DNA of 64,000 bases from NCBI RefSeq assembly GCF_001411555.2, contig NC_049901.1, positions 27,794,372 through 27,858,371 of the forward strand, read 5' to 3'. The notes below the pieces were generated by a model that had not been told where the DNA came from, made no database searches, and saw nothing but the letters and a program-made list of their open reading frames with translations. The stretch is from Juglans regia. Its lineage: Eukaryota; Streptophyta; Magnoliopsida; Fagales; Juglandaceae. This document shows, one piece after another, positions 34,586 through 47,040 of this stretch (the first letter of the stretch is position 1; the number at the start of each line of letters is the position of its first letter). A program made the translations under genes and the position numbers.

Positions 34586-36716
34586 GTAACACCCCCTTCC
34601 CTAATATTAGAGATGTCACGTGTTTTTCATAAAATATAGCTCAGTAAGAGGTCTCATATTTAATAAGATAAATCTTTATTTAATAAAAGAATTATTTAAT
34701 AAAAACATGTCTCCAAATAAAATTAAAAGAAACAACTGAATAAAATTTATGTCATAAAAAGAATAGTTTATTCTAAGAAGTCTGGAATTTATCAACTACT
34801 CCATCTAATCCTAACGTGTCTACTCGTATTCATGATCCTCACCTGGGTGGTTAAAAATATGAAATAACACTAAAATAAGTCGAAGACTTAGTAAGAAATA
34901 CATCACAACGTAAATGTAATAAATTTAGGATTTTTCATAAAATATTTCATGCTAAAAACTTAAAATCATGATCATTCATACGTATGTAGGTTATGCATGA
35001 CTTATCTTAAATTATCTGAATTATCATACTTATCTTATTGGTCAACACATCTAACCCTATGTGAAAGGTTGTGCATCGACCCCACATCTTGTGGCCACAA
35101 GGGAAACTACTAATAGTTTTCTAGCATACTATGGTGGATCACGTTTTGGTCCGTGGCTTGAATGTCCACCTATAAAATCGTATTGGTACCATGCATCTAA
35201 ATGGTCATTATATAAAATTTATCTTATCTTAGACTTGATCATAATAAAACTTACGTAACTTTGATCATAAAAACTTATGTGTCTTATGAAATAAATACAT
35301 ACATAATTATAATTTATGAATCTAAACATAATGCGTAATGACAGGATTGTGTACTATGCTGCATGGCATGTTTGCATAAATCGTGACATACATAGTATGT
35401 AAAAGAGGCTATTAAGAATTGGCTTTAATAATAATTTATCTAAGCTGATATATGATGATCCTAATTTTTGATCAAATTACTTACCTTGCTGCTCTGTATT
35501 CTAAATCTACTTCATCAACCATTACCTATACAAAGTACTAAACGTTACTAATGTTTCCAAAAAGACATGACTTAATATTATACTTAATTAAATTCATATT
35601 GTAGAAAATAATCAAATAAATATTCTGTTTAACACAAAAATCAATGAATTTTTATATTTTAAATTATTTAAATACTAATAACATATTATAATTTAGTAGA
35701 ATATTTGGGCTAATTCAATTATAATAAAATATCCAATTATATACTAAAATTAATAACTACTAATATCATATAATTATTTAAATAATAATACCATATCTAG
35801 TCTTTCAAATATAATCCAGTAAGGAACATATATTTTATTTAAATCTATAAAATAACTGTAAAAATATTTAGCTCATAAAATAGGTTTAATAATACTTAAT
35901 ATTAAGATTCTTGTAAACTATTATTATAGTCTAATAATAATTTAATACTTAGTATTATATTTTAACTCCCTTAAATACTTTCTATAAGAATAAGATTTAT
36001 GAGTAAGATAAATATTCAATTAAGATCAAGCCCACGTAAAGCACAATATAATGATTTTCTAAAAATATAATCGGCACAATGTAAAATATGTCTAACTTAA
36101 TATCCCCTTTCCTTACTGATAGCACAAGTCTAATTTAAACATCAAGCCTAGCCAAATTTAAAACAAAACAACCCCTCTTAAAATAGAAATAAAACCAAGT
36201 CCATGTAAATCAATATATACAATGATTTTTTGGAAACATATATAACCAGTCCCAACCAGATTTGAAACACAAGTCCAATTTAAAACTAAACACATCCTAA
36301 CATATTATAATAGTTTTATGAAATATATAAAACCCAGCTTATTAAAAAATTTAACTCAATATAAGATAACTCTGTCTTGTTTGGTTACACAGTTCAGATG
36401 AGATGATATGAGATATTTTGAATAGTAGTGAAATTTTTTAGTTAAGATAAGATGAAATGAAATGGTTTGTAAAAAAATATATGTTTGAATTAAGAGATAA
36501 GATGAGATGATTTTAGATTTTTAGAGATTTGATAAAATGGTGGGTCCCACTACTATGAAAATATTTTTAAAATATATTAAAAATAAGTAGAACAATGGAT
36601 GGGAAGGGGAGTTGTAGGATAAAGTTGGAGATTTGATAAAGTTGACTGGAAGATTATTTTGACTTTTTCAAAAATTTGTAGTTGGCAGGAAAGGGACACG
36701 TGAAGCAGTTGGTTGT
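34586..36716 (-). repeat. Possible LTR (minus) of another family, boundary uncertain
   Basis: TGTAACACCCCCTTCCC at 34586 looks like the edge of a minus-oriented gypsy LTR. The order of features that follows is like the long LTR family: a GTAAGAAATACATCAC zone, a CCCCACATCTTGTGGCC segment near 35080, and CTTACCTTGCTGCTCTG near 35480. I found no matching second edge, primer site or polypurine tract, so this may be a fragment. The remainder is AT-rich without a gene. Confidence 0.35.
36365..36600. repeat. GATGA-rich dispersed repeat, MITE-like
   Basis: GTTTGGTTACAC followed by several AGATGAGATGA/AGATAAGATGA words and GGTGGGTCCCACTACTATG. It resembles a short repeat I associate with genomes of Fagales trees, but that is from memory and not checked. 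Clear terminal inverted repeats were not found. Confidence 0.35.
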
Positions 36717-36734
36717 CAGTAGGGTCAAAAGTTT
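36717..36734 (+). repeat. Target-site duplication of LINE-5 (other copy 42396-42413)
   Basis: CAGTAGGGTCAAAAGTTT occurs on both sides of LINE-5. The left copy runs into the poly(T), so the last bases are ambiguous. Confidence 0.92.
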
Positions 36735-36770
36735 TTTTTTTTTTGAAAGTAAAATTGTTAATCCATTCCA

Positions 36771-39700
36771 TTAAAGAAAAGTTGCAATACAAGTAGGAGG
36801 ATCCTCCAAAGTTACAATGAAATCAGATATAGTAAGAGCATCTTTTGCAAGTAAATGGGCTATATGGTTGCCATTTCCCCTAACATGAGAAACTTCCCAT
36901 TTATCAAACAGATTGAGATAACATCTAGCCTCACTCCAGAACATACTTGAGCTAGTCAGCACTTCTCTAACTTCGACCAAGGCCTTTGTGACTTGCAATG
37001 AGTCACCCTCGAGTATGATCTGTTTCAAACCAAGCTCCCATGCCACTTTGACAGCTTGTGGAGCCCCATATGATTCGGCCAGTAGAGGGTCAGGGTAGAG
37101 CTTTTTTCTCAGCCTCATTATTGCAATTACCTGGCCAAGGCTATCCCTTATCACTACTCCTATTCCAATCAGTCCCTTGCCTTTGTCAACTGCCCCATCC
37201 CAGTTAATCTTGGACCAATCCATTGGAGGAGCTTGCCATGAAACCGTTGGGGGGGAGACTTGGTTGGTGCATTGGTCTAGGTTCTTCTCTGATAACAACT
37301 CTAACACTGCTCTTGCCTCTCTTACAATGAGGTTCGGGTGAACAAACTCTTTCTTGAAAATAAATGAGTTTCTTCTCCACCATATTTTCCTTGCTATCAC
37401 CACAAATTCTTGAAGTTCCTCTGGACTCAATACCTGGGTTAGTGAACTGAAAGTTGGATCATTGAGGAGATTGGAAAGGAACATTTCTGTATCCTTTTGG
37501 AGCATTGACTCCATACATCCTTAGCTGCTTCACAACTCCACAGAACATGTTGCACACTTTCTTCTTCTCTGTTACAGATAGGGCATATAGGATCACTCAC
37601 TACTCTCTTCTTGTACAAGTTGTACTGAGTGGGAAGGGCCTCCTGACAGGCTCTCCACAAAAAGGTTTTGTCTCCTGGTGTAGCTTGTATCTGCCATATC
37701 CTGTTCCAGACTTCCTTGAGACTATTACTGGTTGAAGCTTGACCTTGAGCAGCCACCTCTCTATCCTTTTCCATGTGATAAGCACTCCTCACTGAAAAGG
37801 AACCATTCTTTGTCCCATGCCAAATGATTCTGTCCCCAGTAGCCATAGCACTGATAGGAGTTTCCATTATCAGCTGTGCTTCCCTCACCTCAAAAGTATC
37901 TTGAATTAGATCTTGTTTCCACCTCTTTGTTTTAGGGTCAATTAAGGCATCAACCTTTGCATTCTCATCTAGGTTCTTAACAGGACTTGTGACTTTCCTC
38001 GAGTTAGATTGATCCAGCCATTTGTCTCCCCAGATCTTTATTTCTGAACCTGTTCCCACCCTCCAGAAGGATCCAGCCTCGAGAACATGCCTGGAAGTCA
38101 TCAAACTTCTCCATACAAAGGAGGGTTTAGAGCCAATCTTTGCTGTCTGTAGAGTCAGGGAAGGGTAATATTTTGCCTTCAGCACTTTGGCAACTAGGGA
38201 ATTAGGGTCTTGGATAAGTCTCCAACATTGCTTAGATAACATGGCTACATTGAAGCATTCAAGGTCCCTAAAACCCAAGCCCCCTACTGATTTTGCTTGT
38301 CCCATTCTCTTCCATGAAATCCAGTGTATTTTATGTTCATTATCTTGTTGTCCCCACCAGAAATTTTGTATAACACTGTTGATGGCTTGAAGAAGAGTTT
38401 TTGGCAATTTGAAAACACTCATGGTGTAGGTGGGAAGGGATTGGATGATTGCTTTTATGAAGATTTCTTTCCCAGCCTGAGATAAGGTTCGAACTTTGAA
38501 GTTACTAAGTCTCAACCTGATGTTATCCAAAATAACTTTAAAAGCTTTTATCCTATGTTTCCCCATTACAGAAGGCAAGCCTAGGTACTTTTCATAAGGC
38601 ATGGCTGACCTCATTCCTGCTATTGAGAAGATATAATCTTGAGTGGGCCTTGCTGTGTTTTGATTGAACATGATAGAGGTCTTCTCTAGGTTTAGTCTTT
38701 GCCCAGATGCCATCTCATAGGATCTAAGTAAGTTAACCAAGTTTCCCCATTCAACCGCATTTGCTTTGCAAAACAAAAGACTATCGTCTGCAAAGAAAAT
38801 GTGAGATATTCTAATCTACCCTCTTGCAACTGGAACCCCATGTATCATCTTGTTTCCTTCAGCTTTCTGAATTAAATTACTCAATGCTTCAGCACAAAGT
38901 ATAAAGAGATATGGTGATAATGGATCACCTTGTCTGAGTCCTCTTGTGGGATAGAATTCAGGTTGAGGGACACCATTCACCATGAGAGCATATGAAACAG
39001 TTTCAATGCACTTCATCACTAGTTCCACCCATTGGCTACTAAAGCCCAGCTTGTAGAGGACTGCTCTTAGGAAACTCCATTCCACTCTATCGTATGCCTT
39101 GCTCATATCAAGCTTTAGGGCCATGTAGCTTTCTTTCCCTGTCATTTTACACTTCATGGTATGCAAAGCTTCAAAAGCTACAATAACATTATCAGTGATT
39201 AATCTGTCTGGAACAAAGGCAGATTGTGAAGGAGAAATGATGCCATGTAAAACCTTTTTTAGTCTATCTGCTATAGCTTTGGAAATAAGTTTATAAATGA
39301 CATTACACCAAGATATTGGTTTGAACTCTGTGACTTTCAATGGATTTTTCTTCTTTGGGATGAGTGCTATGAAGGTTCTGTTGATACTGCCCATGCTGCT
39401 ATTCGAGTTAAGAATGTTCAACACTGCATCACATACTTGCTGTCCAACTACTAGCCAATGCTTTTGATAGAAAAGGGCAGGAAAGCCATATGGTGCTGGG
39501 GAGCTTAAGCCATTCATATTGAATAATGCATCTTCTACCTCCTGAGTAGAGTAAGGTTTGGTCAGAACCTCATTTTGTTCTTCACTCACTTTGGTTCCCA
39601 AAGTTGCTATACATGATGTTGCACTGCTGGGGCTGGAGGAGGTGAAGAGATCTATGAAATGATCCTGGAAAAGCATGTTGATACCCTCCCTTGAGGTAAT

Positions 39701-40860
39701 TTCTTGATTATTGTTATCCAGGAGCTTTTTAATCACATTTGTTTTCCTCCTTTGTGATGCACACTGGTGGAAAAATTTAGTGTTTCTGTCACCTTCTTTC
39801 AGCCACTTTTTCTTGCTCTTTGTTTCCATTTGAGATTTTTAGCTTCCAGCAAGGAATCCACCCTTTTTTGAACTTGTTTGATCTCTTCATTTAAGTGACC
39901 TGTATTTCTGTCTTGTAGGGTTGATATAAGTTTTAATTGTTCTTTGACTTCTCTCTTATGGTCAACTCTTTGCTGATTACTCCACTGAGACAATTTCTGC
40001 TTGTAGTACTTAAGCCCCTCCACAATTTGTAAGATTTTGCTTGGTGCCACTCTAGGTATGTCCCATGCTTCCTCCACTGCTTTAAAACAACTTGCCTTCA
40101 AAGTCCACCAGGCTTCAAATCTGCAAGGCCTCTGGGATCTAATCAAGCTTGGGTGCATCAGGTCCATCACAATCCACAATGGACTGTGGTCAGAATTGAG
40201 GGTTGGCAGAGTATAGACTTTCGAATTAACAAATAAGTTTGCCCAGGCATTATTGCAGAAGGCTCTATCCAGTCTTTCTTTTGTGAATGCCTTCCCATAT
40301 CTCCCATTTGACCAAGTGAATTTCCCTCCATTAAAGCCCATATCATTAAGTCCACACCTGCACACTGCCTCTCTAAAAGCCTCCATTTGATTATAAGGTC
40401 TTAAAGGGCCTCCCCACTTTTCATCATACCTCAAAATTTCATTAAAGTCCCCAATACATACCCAGCTAGTTGATCTTGTAGGTGTAAGTGCTTGTAAAAG
40501 TTTCCAACTTTCATGTCTCTTGGAGGTAATTGGGTTCCCATAAAAGTCTGTAAGAATCCAGTAACCACCAGCTCTCATTTCCTTTACTATCAAAGAGATA
40601 TGATGTTGTGTATAGGACACTACTTCAGCTTCTGCTTCTTCTTTCCAAAGGAAGGCCAGTCCTCCCCTTGCACCTATTGAGTCCACCACAAAACTGTTGT
40701 CAAACTTTAGCTGTCTTTTGACTGTTTCCAACTTAAATCTATTACATTTTGTTTCCATTAAGAAAACAAATTTTGGGGACTTATTTTGCACCATGAGTTG
40801 CAAGTTATTCACTATCCGAGGGTTCCCAAGCCCTTGGCAGTTCCAGCTTAGACAATTCAT
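36771..40860 (-). pseudogene. LINE-5 ORF2 polyprotein (EN-RT-zf-RNase H), broken
   Basis: Minus strand from the ATG at 40860 (MNCLSWNCQGLGNPRIV). The endonuclease shows GDFNEIL and NSDHSPLW. The reverse transcriptase (about 39830-38500) shows LKLDMSKAYDRVEWS, RGLRQGDPLSPYLF and FFADDSLLFC. The zinc-binding part near 37600 shows CPICNREEESVQHVLWSC. The RNase H part (about 37210-36830) shows INWDGAVDKGKG, LLAESYGAPQA, ILEGDSLQV and GNHIAHLLAKDA. Defects: a frameshift near 39830 (end of the endonuclease linker), a stop at 38816-38818 just before the FADD box, and a frameshift near 37480. The start overlaps the end of ORF1 in ATGA (40860-40857). Confidence 0.93.
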
Positions 40861-42310
40861 AGCTCATGGTGGGGCTGGACCACAGCCTCCACCACTTCCA
40901 TTTTGTCAGGATTTCCAACATAAGATGTCCCATGTTTTTGCCTTCTTCAGAACTTGGACTGCCCCTTCTGCCATTGATCTAGTGACTACTCTCTTCGTAC
41001 CACTTGAGTAGTTTGCTTTCTCTTCCTCAATCCCTGTTGCAAGGCTTCCAAGGCTTTTGTTTCTAGCTTTCCTCTTCCAACCTGTTCTTTTTTTTAATTT
41101 CTCCAATTCTTGGACCTGGCTTGAGACAAAGTGGGCCAAAGATGATGCTTGGGCTCTCAGGTCCAAACTACCCTCAAGGCCCAAGCCTGCCTTAAGGGTG
41201 TTGTTTATTCCTTTTTTTTCTATTGTACTCCAAGTGCACATCTCGATGCCTTGCATGGAGTAGGTGTCCTCTACATGAGATATCAGCCCTGGACTTTCCG
41301 AATTAGGTGCAGAGGGGCTTACCTTAATAGGCTTCTTGAGTGTTTCTATAAACATCCTAGGAGAGATCAGCTTTTCAGTAGCCTTTCCATTGCCAGTGTT
41401 GTCAGCATCAATCAAGCATGTTTCCTGGGTTTCAACAGTTGATTTGGCCTTGCTTCCTTGACCATCGTCCCTGACCTCCTTTTCCTTCCTCCATGAGTGA
41501 CCTTCTTCTTTCTGCTGTGTGTCTTCATTGCCATAAGTTTTGTGGGTGCTCTCTCTTTCCTTTGTTGCAGGTGCTCATAGCCAGGCCCCATACTGCAGCT
41601 TACTGTCTCTGGTTGAACTTAACGAGCGGCCAGAATTAGCATGCTTGATTACCCCACATTTGAAGCAAAAATTAGGAAGGCGTTCATACTTGAGAGGGAC
41701 CCAAGATTTCTTGCCTGCAAATGATAGGAACACCCCTTTAGGCAGAGCTTCTGAGATATTGACTTCCACCCTTATTCTCAAATATTTCCCCCAACCAATC
41801 CCTCTTTCATCTACTTGGACATTAATAACTCTACCTATGCAGCCTCCAATCTGAGTTCCAACCTCGTAAGTCATGCTGGAAAGTGGCATATTATAGGCAT
41901 GTACCCAGAACTCCCCTTTGTTGAAAAGGACTTCATTTATGGACCTATTCCCTTCAAATGCCTGCAAGCATAATAACCATCTGTCGAATGACCATGGTCT
42001 TCCCTTGAGGACTCTCTGCAGGTCTTCCTCTTTATTAAACTCGATAAGAAACTTGTTCGCCCCTACCTCTGAAAACTTGAGCCAGCTCTCACACCTCCAT
42101 ATCTTAGCCATTGTGGACTTGAAAGCTTCTCGGTTTATCATTTTCTCTGCAATGATCATGACCAGTAGGCAAAACTTTCCATATTGTTCTGTTGCTTCAG
42201 ACAAGTTAGAGTTCGGGATTACTTCCTCTTTTTCCTTTTCCGTAAGGCTGAGGCCTACCCACTGTTTAGTTAGGTCCTCCTCCCTTGCCTTCTCTTCAGA
42301 TCAGCCAGGG
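40857..42310 (-). pseudogene. LINE-5 ORF1 (DUF4283 plus degenerate CCHC), broken
   Basis: Readable from about 42305 on the minus strand (EEDLTKQWVGLSLTEKEKEE), but the start codon is not evident: a stop lies just upstream, and the first clean codon of the long frame at 42204 is TTG. The DUF4283-like part includes GRPWSFDRWLLCLQAF, YNMPLSSMTYEVGTQIGG and WGKYLRIRVEV. The knuckle reads CFKCGVIKHANSGR, so the last cysteine is lost. A stop follows GAWL near 41575. The later part has GWKRKARNKSLG, a basic segment also seen in LINE-3. A stop near 40906 and a frame change precede the terminal EAVVQPHHEL, which ends at the ATGA overlap with ORF2. Confidence 0.85.
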
Positions 42311-42413
42311 CTGTCAAAGAGACTAAACTCTATCTAGAGAGAAACCTCAGTTGGAGGACCTACTTGGCCAGGGTTCTTGAATTTGAAGCCTGCTGCAGTA
42401 GGGTCAAAAGTTT

Positions 42414-43800
42414 GTTTAAAATCAATATACAACGTAGAGATATAGAAATGAGTTAAAAACTTTACATTTAAGCGTTTGCATACACAAATAAAACAAGCCG
42501 TACAACTTAGATAAGATGGTTTATGTTAATCTCTATATCCAAACCGTACAAATTAATTTTCTTCCACTATTAACTTAACTCAAAACATAAGTCTAATAAA
42601 ATCAACCCCAATATAAGATAGACGTGAAAATCATCCTGCCATGACTTATAAATTAGGGCTAGAAATGTAATTATGTTTTAAAAATCTTCAAGATGGAAAA
42701 CTACGTGGCAATGGATTCATGCCCTGCTTGTAAATAGTAAGAAGTCTGCACTTGCTTTGCGGAAAACATATGAGAAAAGGGATTAATGGCATTTATGTTA
42801 ATAACACTACACTAGTACCTAGAGGTTAAATCACGGGAAGATCAAACTAAAAAGCAGCCATCTTTCGTGAATGACAGGACTCACAGAGGAGCTCTTGAGG
42901 TCTTGCGATGGGTTTATTATTCACCGAGAGAAGAAGACGCGCAACGACTGGGTGTCTGCGCTATGGTGGGGATGAGTGACGGTGGCTATGGCTGTCCAGG
43001 GTCACAGAGTTACGAAATGAGAGATAGATATACGTAGAGAGATAACGAAGAGGAAGAAAGAGACTGATAGAGTCTCACGTACGCGCAATGTGTGGCTGCG
43101 GACAATGAAGATGGAAGTCAACTGGGTGAAGCCCAACGGTGGAGACTTACTTTTCAGTAAGTATAGGTGGCTTGAGGTAGTGATGTCGAGGGATGAACGG
43201 TGCAACGCTCGTGGTGGTGGAACTAGCTATGGCCTCACGGCTTTCCAACGTGAACCGATATGGTTGTACTCCTTCAGCCCAACGACTGGGTGGCCCGACT
43301 ATGGAGGAATTCCTGCTGTCTGTTATTAACTCACTTCTTTCTATGAAGGAGATGAAATGCACACCAGCTGTTAGTGGAAATGGCTCAAAAGCCGAAACAT
43401 AGTATTGTCAATAGGGTTCTTCGAGGGAATCTCTTAACCTCCAAAAGTTCACTACAAAAATATTCTTTTTGATCCCACTGATTTTACATCTTTTTCCTTA
43501 TATTATATTTCCCTTCTGATATGTAACTAACCCTACTATTTGCTAAGATGACCAGACTTGACTCAATAAAAATGATAGACTCACTAAAATGCACCATTTG
43601 GATTTCATCATCAAGCGTTGCATCTAACTGGTATATAAACCCACTAACCCTCAAAACGCACTGCTTGGAGTCTTTAATTCCAAAATGGTGCGTATTACAA
43701 TTATTAACCCAGACCAACTATGACTTCCCAAAATGCTGTGTATCATCCCATATTATAAGGCTGGACTCTATGCACTGTTTCAATACTTCACACATAACAC
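42414..43800. other. Non-coding stretch, nothing recognised
   Basis: 42.41-42.85 kb continues the AT-rich DNA interrupted by LINE-5. 42.9-43.4 kb is more GC-balanced and purine-rich, with short open frames on both strands but no recognisable domain. 43438-43450 reads CACTACAAAAATA, like a CACTA end, but no partner end was found. 43.48-43.72 kb has a 77-codon minus-strand frame I do not recognise. Confidence 0.45.
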
Positions 43801-45578
43801 TGTCAGAACCCCATGTTTTGTAGCCCAAAGCCAAGCTGCCAACCATGCCATGACAAGCCTTGAAGGGCCCACGGTTGATGCCTTAACACTGTCATTGACA
43901 AGGCTGGAAAGCCCATGGCCCATGTCTCAACATTGCTATTGACATGCCCCGACAACCCCATGGGCAAGGCCTTGACACTGTCGCTGACAAGCCTTGAGAG
44001 CACCCTGACACTGTCGTTGACATGCCTTGACAACACCATAGCAGCCCCACAGGCATGCCATGGCCCTTGCCAGGACATGCCCACAGCCATGTCATGGCCC
44101 CTGCTATGGCACGCCCTTGACTACCCCGCATGCATGCCATGACCCCTACCATGGCACGCCCAACGAGGCTAGTGATAGCCCTGGCTGCACACAACCTAGC
44201 GCATACACGCCCAGCACATAGCAAGCCAGCAACCCGCACAAGGCACAACACGCACACGCCCTGCGCGCGCCCATCAGCAGCAGCCTAGTGCAGGATCAGC
44301 AGCCAAGCCCTTTGCCTGGGCCATGCCAGCAGGCTAGCAACTCCATGCACCAAGCCCAGCGTGCCCCAGTAGCATGCCAGCGTGCCCATGCAGCCCAAGC
44401 AGCCTTATTGCCCAAACCATGCCTGGGCCATCTCAGCCACACACCAGCAACCATGCTCATGGCCCATGCCATGGGCTAGCCTAGGCCACCAAGGGCCAAC
44501 ATCTGACATCTGCCATCATAGGGCCCATGCAAGACCTAGTTTACAAGGGGACCTTTTAGGATTTTCCCACCTATGTTATTGCTTTAAATAGGACCTTAGG
44601 CATTTCATTTTATATCTTTTGGCTTTTTTATCATTTGACATTTTCCTTTGTCGAACGGTTTGGTGTGTTCTTGTGAACACTTTCAATTCAAAATACTCAT
44701 GATGGAATCATTCTGATTGTTTAAGTATCTCTAACGGAATATGTTGAGCGGAATCATTCTAATTATTCACTACTATTGATGAAACGACTGACGAGATCAT
44801 TTTAATTGTTAGAATTGAAGTCCAAGTTCTTGTAAAGTAAAGAAGTCAGTTCAAGTTCATGTAAAGTTAAGTTTCAGTTCAAGTTGAAGGTCAGGTCAAA
44901 TTAAGTTTCAGTTCAAGTTCAAGTTCATGTTAAGTAAAGTTTCAGATCAAGTTTATGTCAAGTCTAGTCTTAGTTTAAGTCCAGTTTAGTTTAAGCAAGT
45001 CAAGTTCAATTCACATTTCAGTTTAAGTTGGGTCAGTTATGCTATGTTGTATGTCAAGTTATGCTATGATTACTTATGACTTTGATTATGCGTTCATACT
45101 TTTATTGCCATGCATGCATCATTAACCTGTGTGGATGTTTTCTATTAACATGTTGACATTTGTAATCAAATCTCATTGTGGTAGTCCCAACTACCATTCC
45201 CTCCCGAATGGTAACGGTCGACTAAGTGACGGTGCAACGTCGATAATAGTATAGTAGTTAACTTAAATTACTACTTGTACTATGGAGTTGCATTTCCTGT
45301 ACTCTTTTGATCATAGCTATTTTGGACTAGCGTTATGATCTCAGTTATTTAGTATGTCCTTTTGTATGAAGTATGTTTTAAGTATTTGTGATATTTTTAG
45401 TTTGGTGCATAATATTGTTAAAGAAAATAATTATTCACTGCGAATATTGCATAATGCTAGAGATGCATGTTAGAAACATTGCATCTTTAATTATCATGAA
45501 CGGGGGCGGATAACTTTGTGTTGCACGTCCCGATGCTTTAGATGTCTGTCCGATCCCAAACGAAATCTTGGGGTGTCA
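43801..45578 (+). repeat. LTR-like sequence (plus), 3' 0.9 kb related to the long-LTR family
   Basis: From about 44688 to the end it is collinear with the 3' part of the long LTRs and especially with 50.74-51.55 kb: the AATCATTCTGATT words, GTTCAAGTTCATGT repeats, ATGCATGCATCATTAACCTGTGTGG, and the GCATAATGCTAGAGATGCATG zone. It ends GGGGTGTCA just before a primer-binding site. The first 0.9 kb is different. The TG at 43801 (TGTCAGAACCCC) could be the true LTR start, giving a 1.78-kb chimeric LTR, but that is unproven. Confidence 0.65.
43840..44520. repeat. C-rich imperfect repeats (CATGCC and ACACTGTCGTTGAC words)
   Basis: A strongly cytosine-biased stretch in an AT-rich region. ACACTGTC(A/G)(T/C)TGAC-like words occur near 43890, 43930, 43975 and 44008. 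After that, CATGCC, GCCCA and GCACACGCCC dominate. Open frames on both strands reflect the lack of A/T-rich stop codons; no domain is seen. Confidence 0.6.
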
Positions 45579-45583
45579 CTAGG

Positions 45584-45595
45584 TGGTATTAGAGC
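45584..45595 (+). other. Primer-binding site (one change), plus-strand LTR element
   Basis: TGGTATTAGAGC, the initiator tRNA-Met complement with a C-to-T change, five bases after the LTR end GTGTCA. Confidence 0.85.
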
Positions 45596-45747
45596 AATAC
45601 GTCTCTGGGTTTAAATCCACATGTCCTTAGGAAATGCACCAATTATTAGGCTTGAGATTTTAGTCTTCATTAGGCTTGAATTTCTTGAAGTATAAGAGAT
45701 AGTACGTGGTTGTGATAAGTATAATCTTGTGTTTCAGGAAGTAAAAA

Positions 45748-46760
45748 ATGACTCACGGTAGAATACCTTAAAACCCTGATGGAGATATCAATCAGGAGAA
45801 TCAGAATCCCCCAATGGATGGAGGATTAGCTGAAGTTGTACATTTGCTGACTTATGTGCTTAAACATCAGCAACAGCAGCAAGTGCATGCACCTAAACCC
45901 GAAGTTAGGGGTTGTTCTTATGAGAAGCTTATGATCCACTGATACCCAAACTTTTCTGGTAATGAAGGACCTCTGAGGGTCGAAAGATGGATTATGGATC
46001 TTGAAATGACGTACATGATATGTGGATGCACTGAGGGCCAGAAGGTTTTATATGCTGGATAGCTATTCCAAGGCGAAGCTAGAATATGGTGGGATACCTG
46101 AAGGTAGCTTCTAATACGAGAACTAGGAACCCTCTCTGCTTTGACATGGGAGAGGTTCAAAGAAGAGTTTGAGAATAGATTCTTCTTGGATTCTGTCAAA
46201 CAGCTGAAGGCGCAAAAGTTCGCTACCTTAACTCAAGGCAATTTGATCGTAGAATAGTACGCCGCTAAGTTTATGGCATTAGGAAGGTTTGCAGCACACT
46301 TGATTTCTACTCAAAGGATGCTAGCGCAGAAGTTTCAAGCAAGACTTTCAGCCAAGGATTTGTAGTCAAGTAGCTTGCCTAAGAATAGTGAATTTACAAG
46401 AGTTGGTAAACATGGACGCAATAGCAGAGATTGATTAGAGAGGTCTAGCGATCCAGATCAATACTGAACAAAAGAGGACTTCACCGTATGCTACTAAAGA
46501 AAATTTGAAAAGGAAGAAGATGTCTACTAGATCAGATATGGGAAAAGGCGTTGAGACTGGAAGCTTAATGCCGACCACATACCTAATATGTGGGATGTGC
46601 GGAAAGAACCATGGTGGTAAGTGCAAACTTACCTTAGGACTCTATTTCAGATGTGGCCAACCTGACCACTTGATCAAAAATTATCCATGTTCCCAACGAA
46701 GATTCCAAACCAAAGCCATGGCCTCCAGTACCAGCTTGAGTGTATGCAGTCACTCTTAGA
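45748..46760 (+). pseudogene. Retrotransposon gag (plus-strand copy 1), heavily broken
   Basis: ATG at 45748 (MTHGRIP, then a stop). Recognisable pieces are PMDGGLAEVVHLLTYVLKH, YPNFSGNEGPLRVERWIMD, GEARIWWDT, LTWERFKEEFENRFFLDSV and YAAKFMALGRFAAHL, ending with a knuckle remnant YFRCGQPDHLIKNYP near 46660. There are at least eight in-frame stops, several from CAA/CAG-to-TAA/TAG type changes. Collinear with the minus copy at 22.0-23.0 kb and the copy at 63.48 kb. Confidence 0.85.
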
Positions 46761-46854
46761 GACGCAGATGCTGACGCCCTAGTAACTGAATGAGCTAGCG
46801 CCACCACTAGTATTTTTCTAAGATCTCTGTATTGTTAAGCTTAGTTAAGGTTGA

Positions 46855-47040
46855 TTGATTGCAATTGATGGCATTATTGCATTATCGTTGTTTTGGAGTA
46901 ATGTTAACTCATTGAAGTTTGTAACTTGTACGTTGTTTGATTCAAGAGAGTCCCTATTTTTGGTGATCGTGGTATTGCACGAGAGTTTAGTTCAGAAGCT
47001 GAATTGTTACTCAGGTGGTAAGAGTAGCAATTTTCATTAG
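46855..47040 (+). pseudogene. Retropepsin-like remnant
   Basis: Short frame with CTLFDSRESLFLVIVV and SLVQKLNCY. This resembles the start of an aspartic protease (LFDSGATHSF in intact relatives), with the glycine of the D-S-G triad replaced. It lies where a protease should follow gag. Weak but consistent with the minus copy. Confidence 0.45.

Larger units (their letters stand above)
36735..42395 (-). mobile_element. LINE-5: full-length L1-type retrotransposon (minus)
   Basis: Non-LTR element of 5.7 kb. The poly(A) appears as T at 36732-36744; ORF2 and ORF1 are on the minus strand, with a short leader near 42310-42395. It is flanked by an 18-bp duplication. Organisation and 3' UTR length match LINE-1. 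Both ORFs are damaged, but lightly. Confidence 0.94.

Noticed and set aside
43438..43450. CACTACAAAAATA as the end of a second CACTA transposon
   Set aside because: No opposite end, subterminal repeats or 3-bp duplication found nearby; a 10-base match can occur by chance.
43484..43717. 77-codon minus-strand frame as a host gene fragment
   Set aside because: No recognisable motif, no splice context, and the surrounding DNA is repeat-derived; not enough to call a gene.
43892..44591. Long overlapping open frames on both strands of the C-rich tract
   Set aside because: GC-biased repeats lack stop codons by composition; the translated sequences are repetitive and match no family I know.
44706..44870. 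Possible CRISPR-like spaced palindromic repeats in the LTRs
   Set aside because: Units are short (13-15 bases), spacers are themselves repetitive, the context is a plant retrotransposon, and no associated genes exist.
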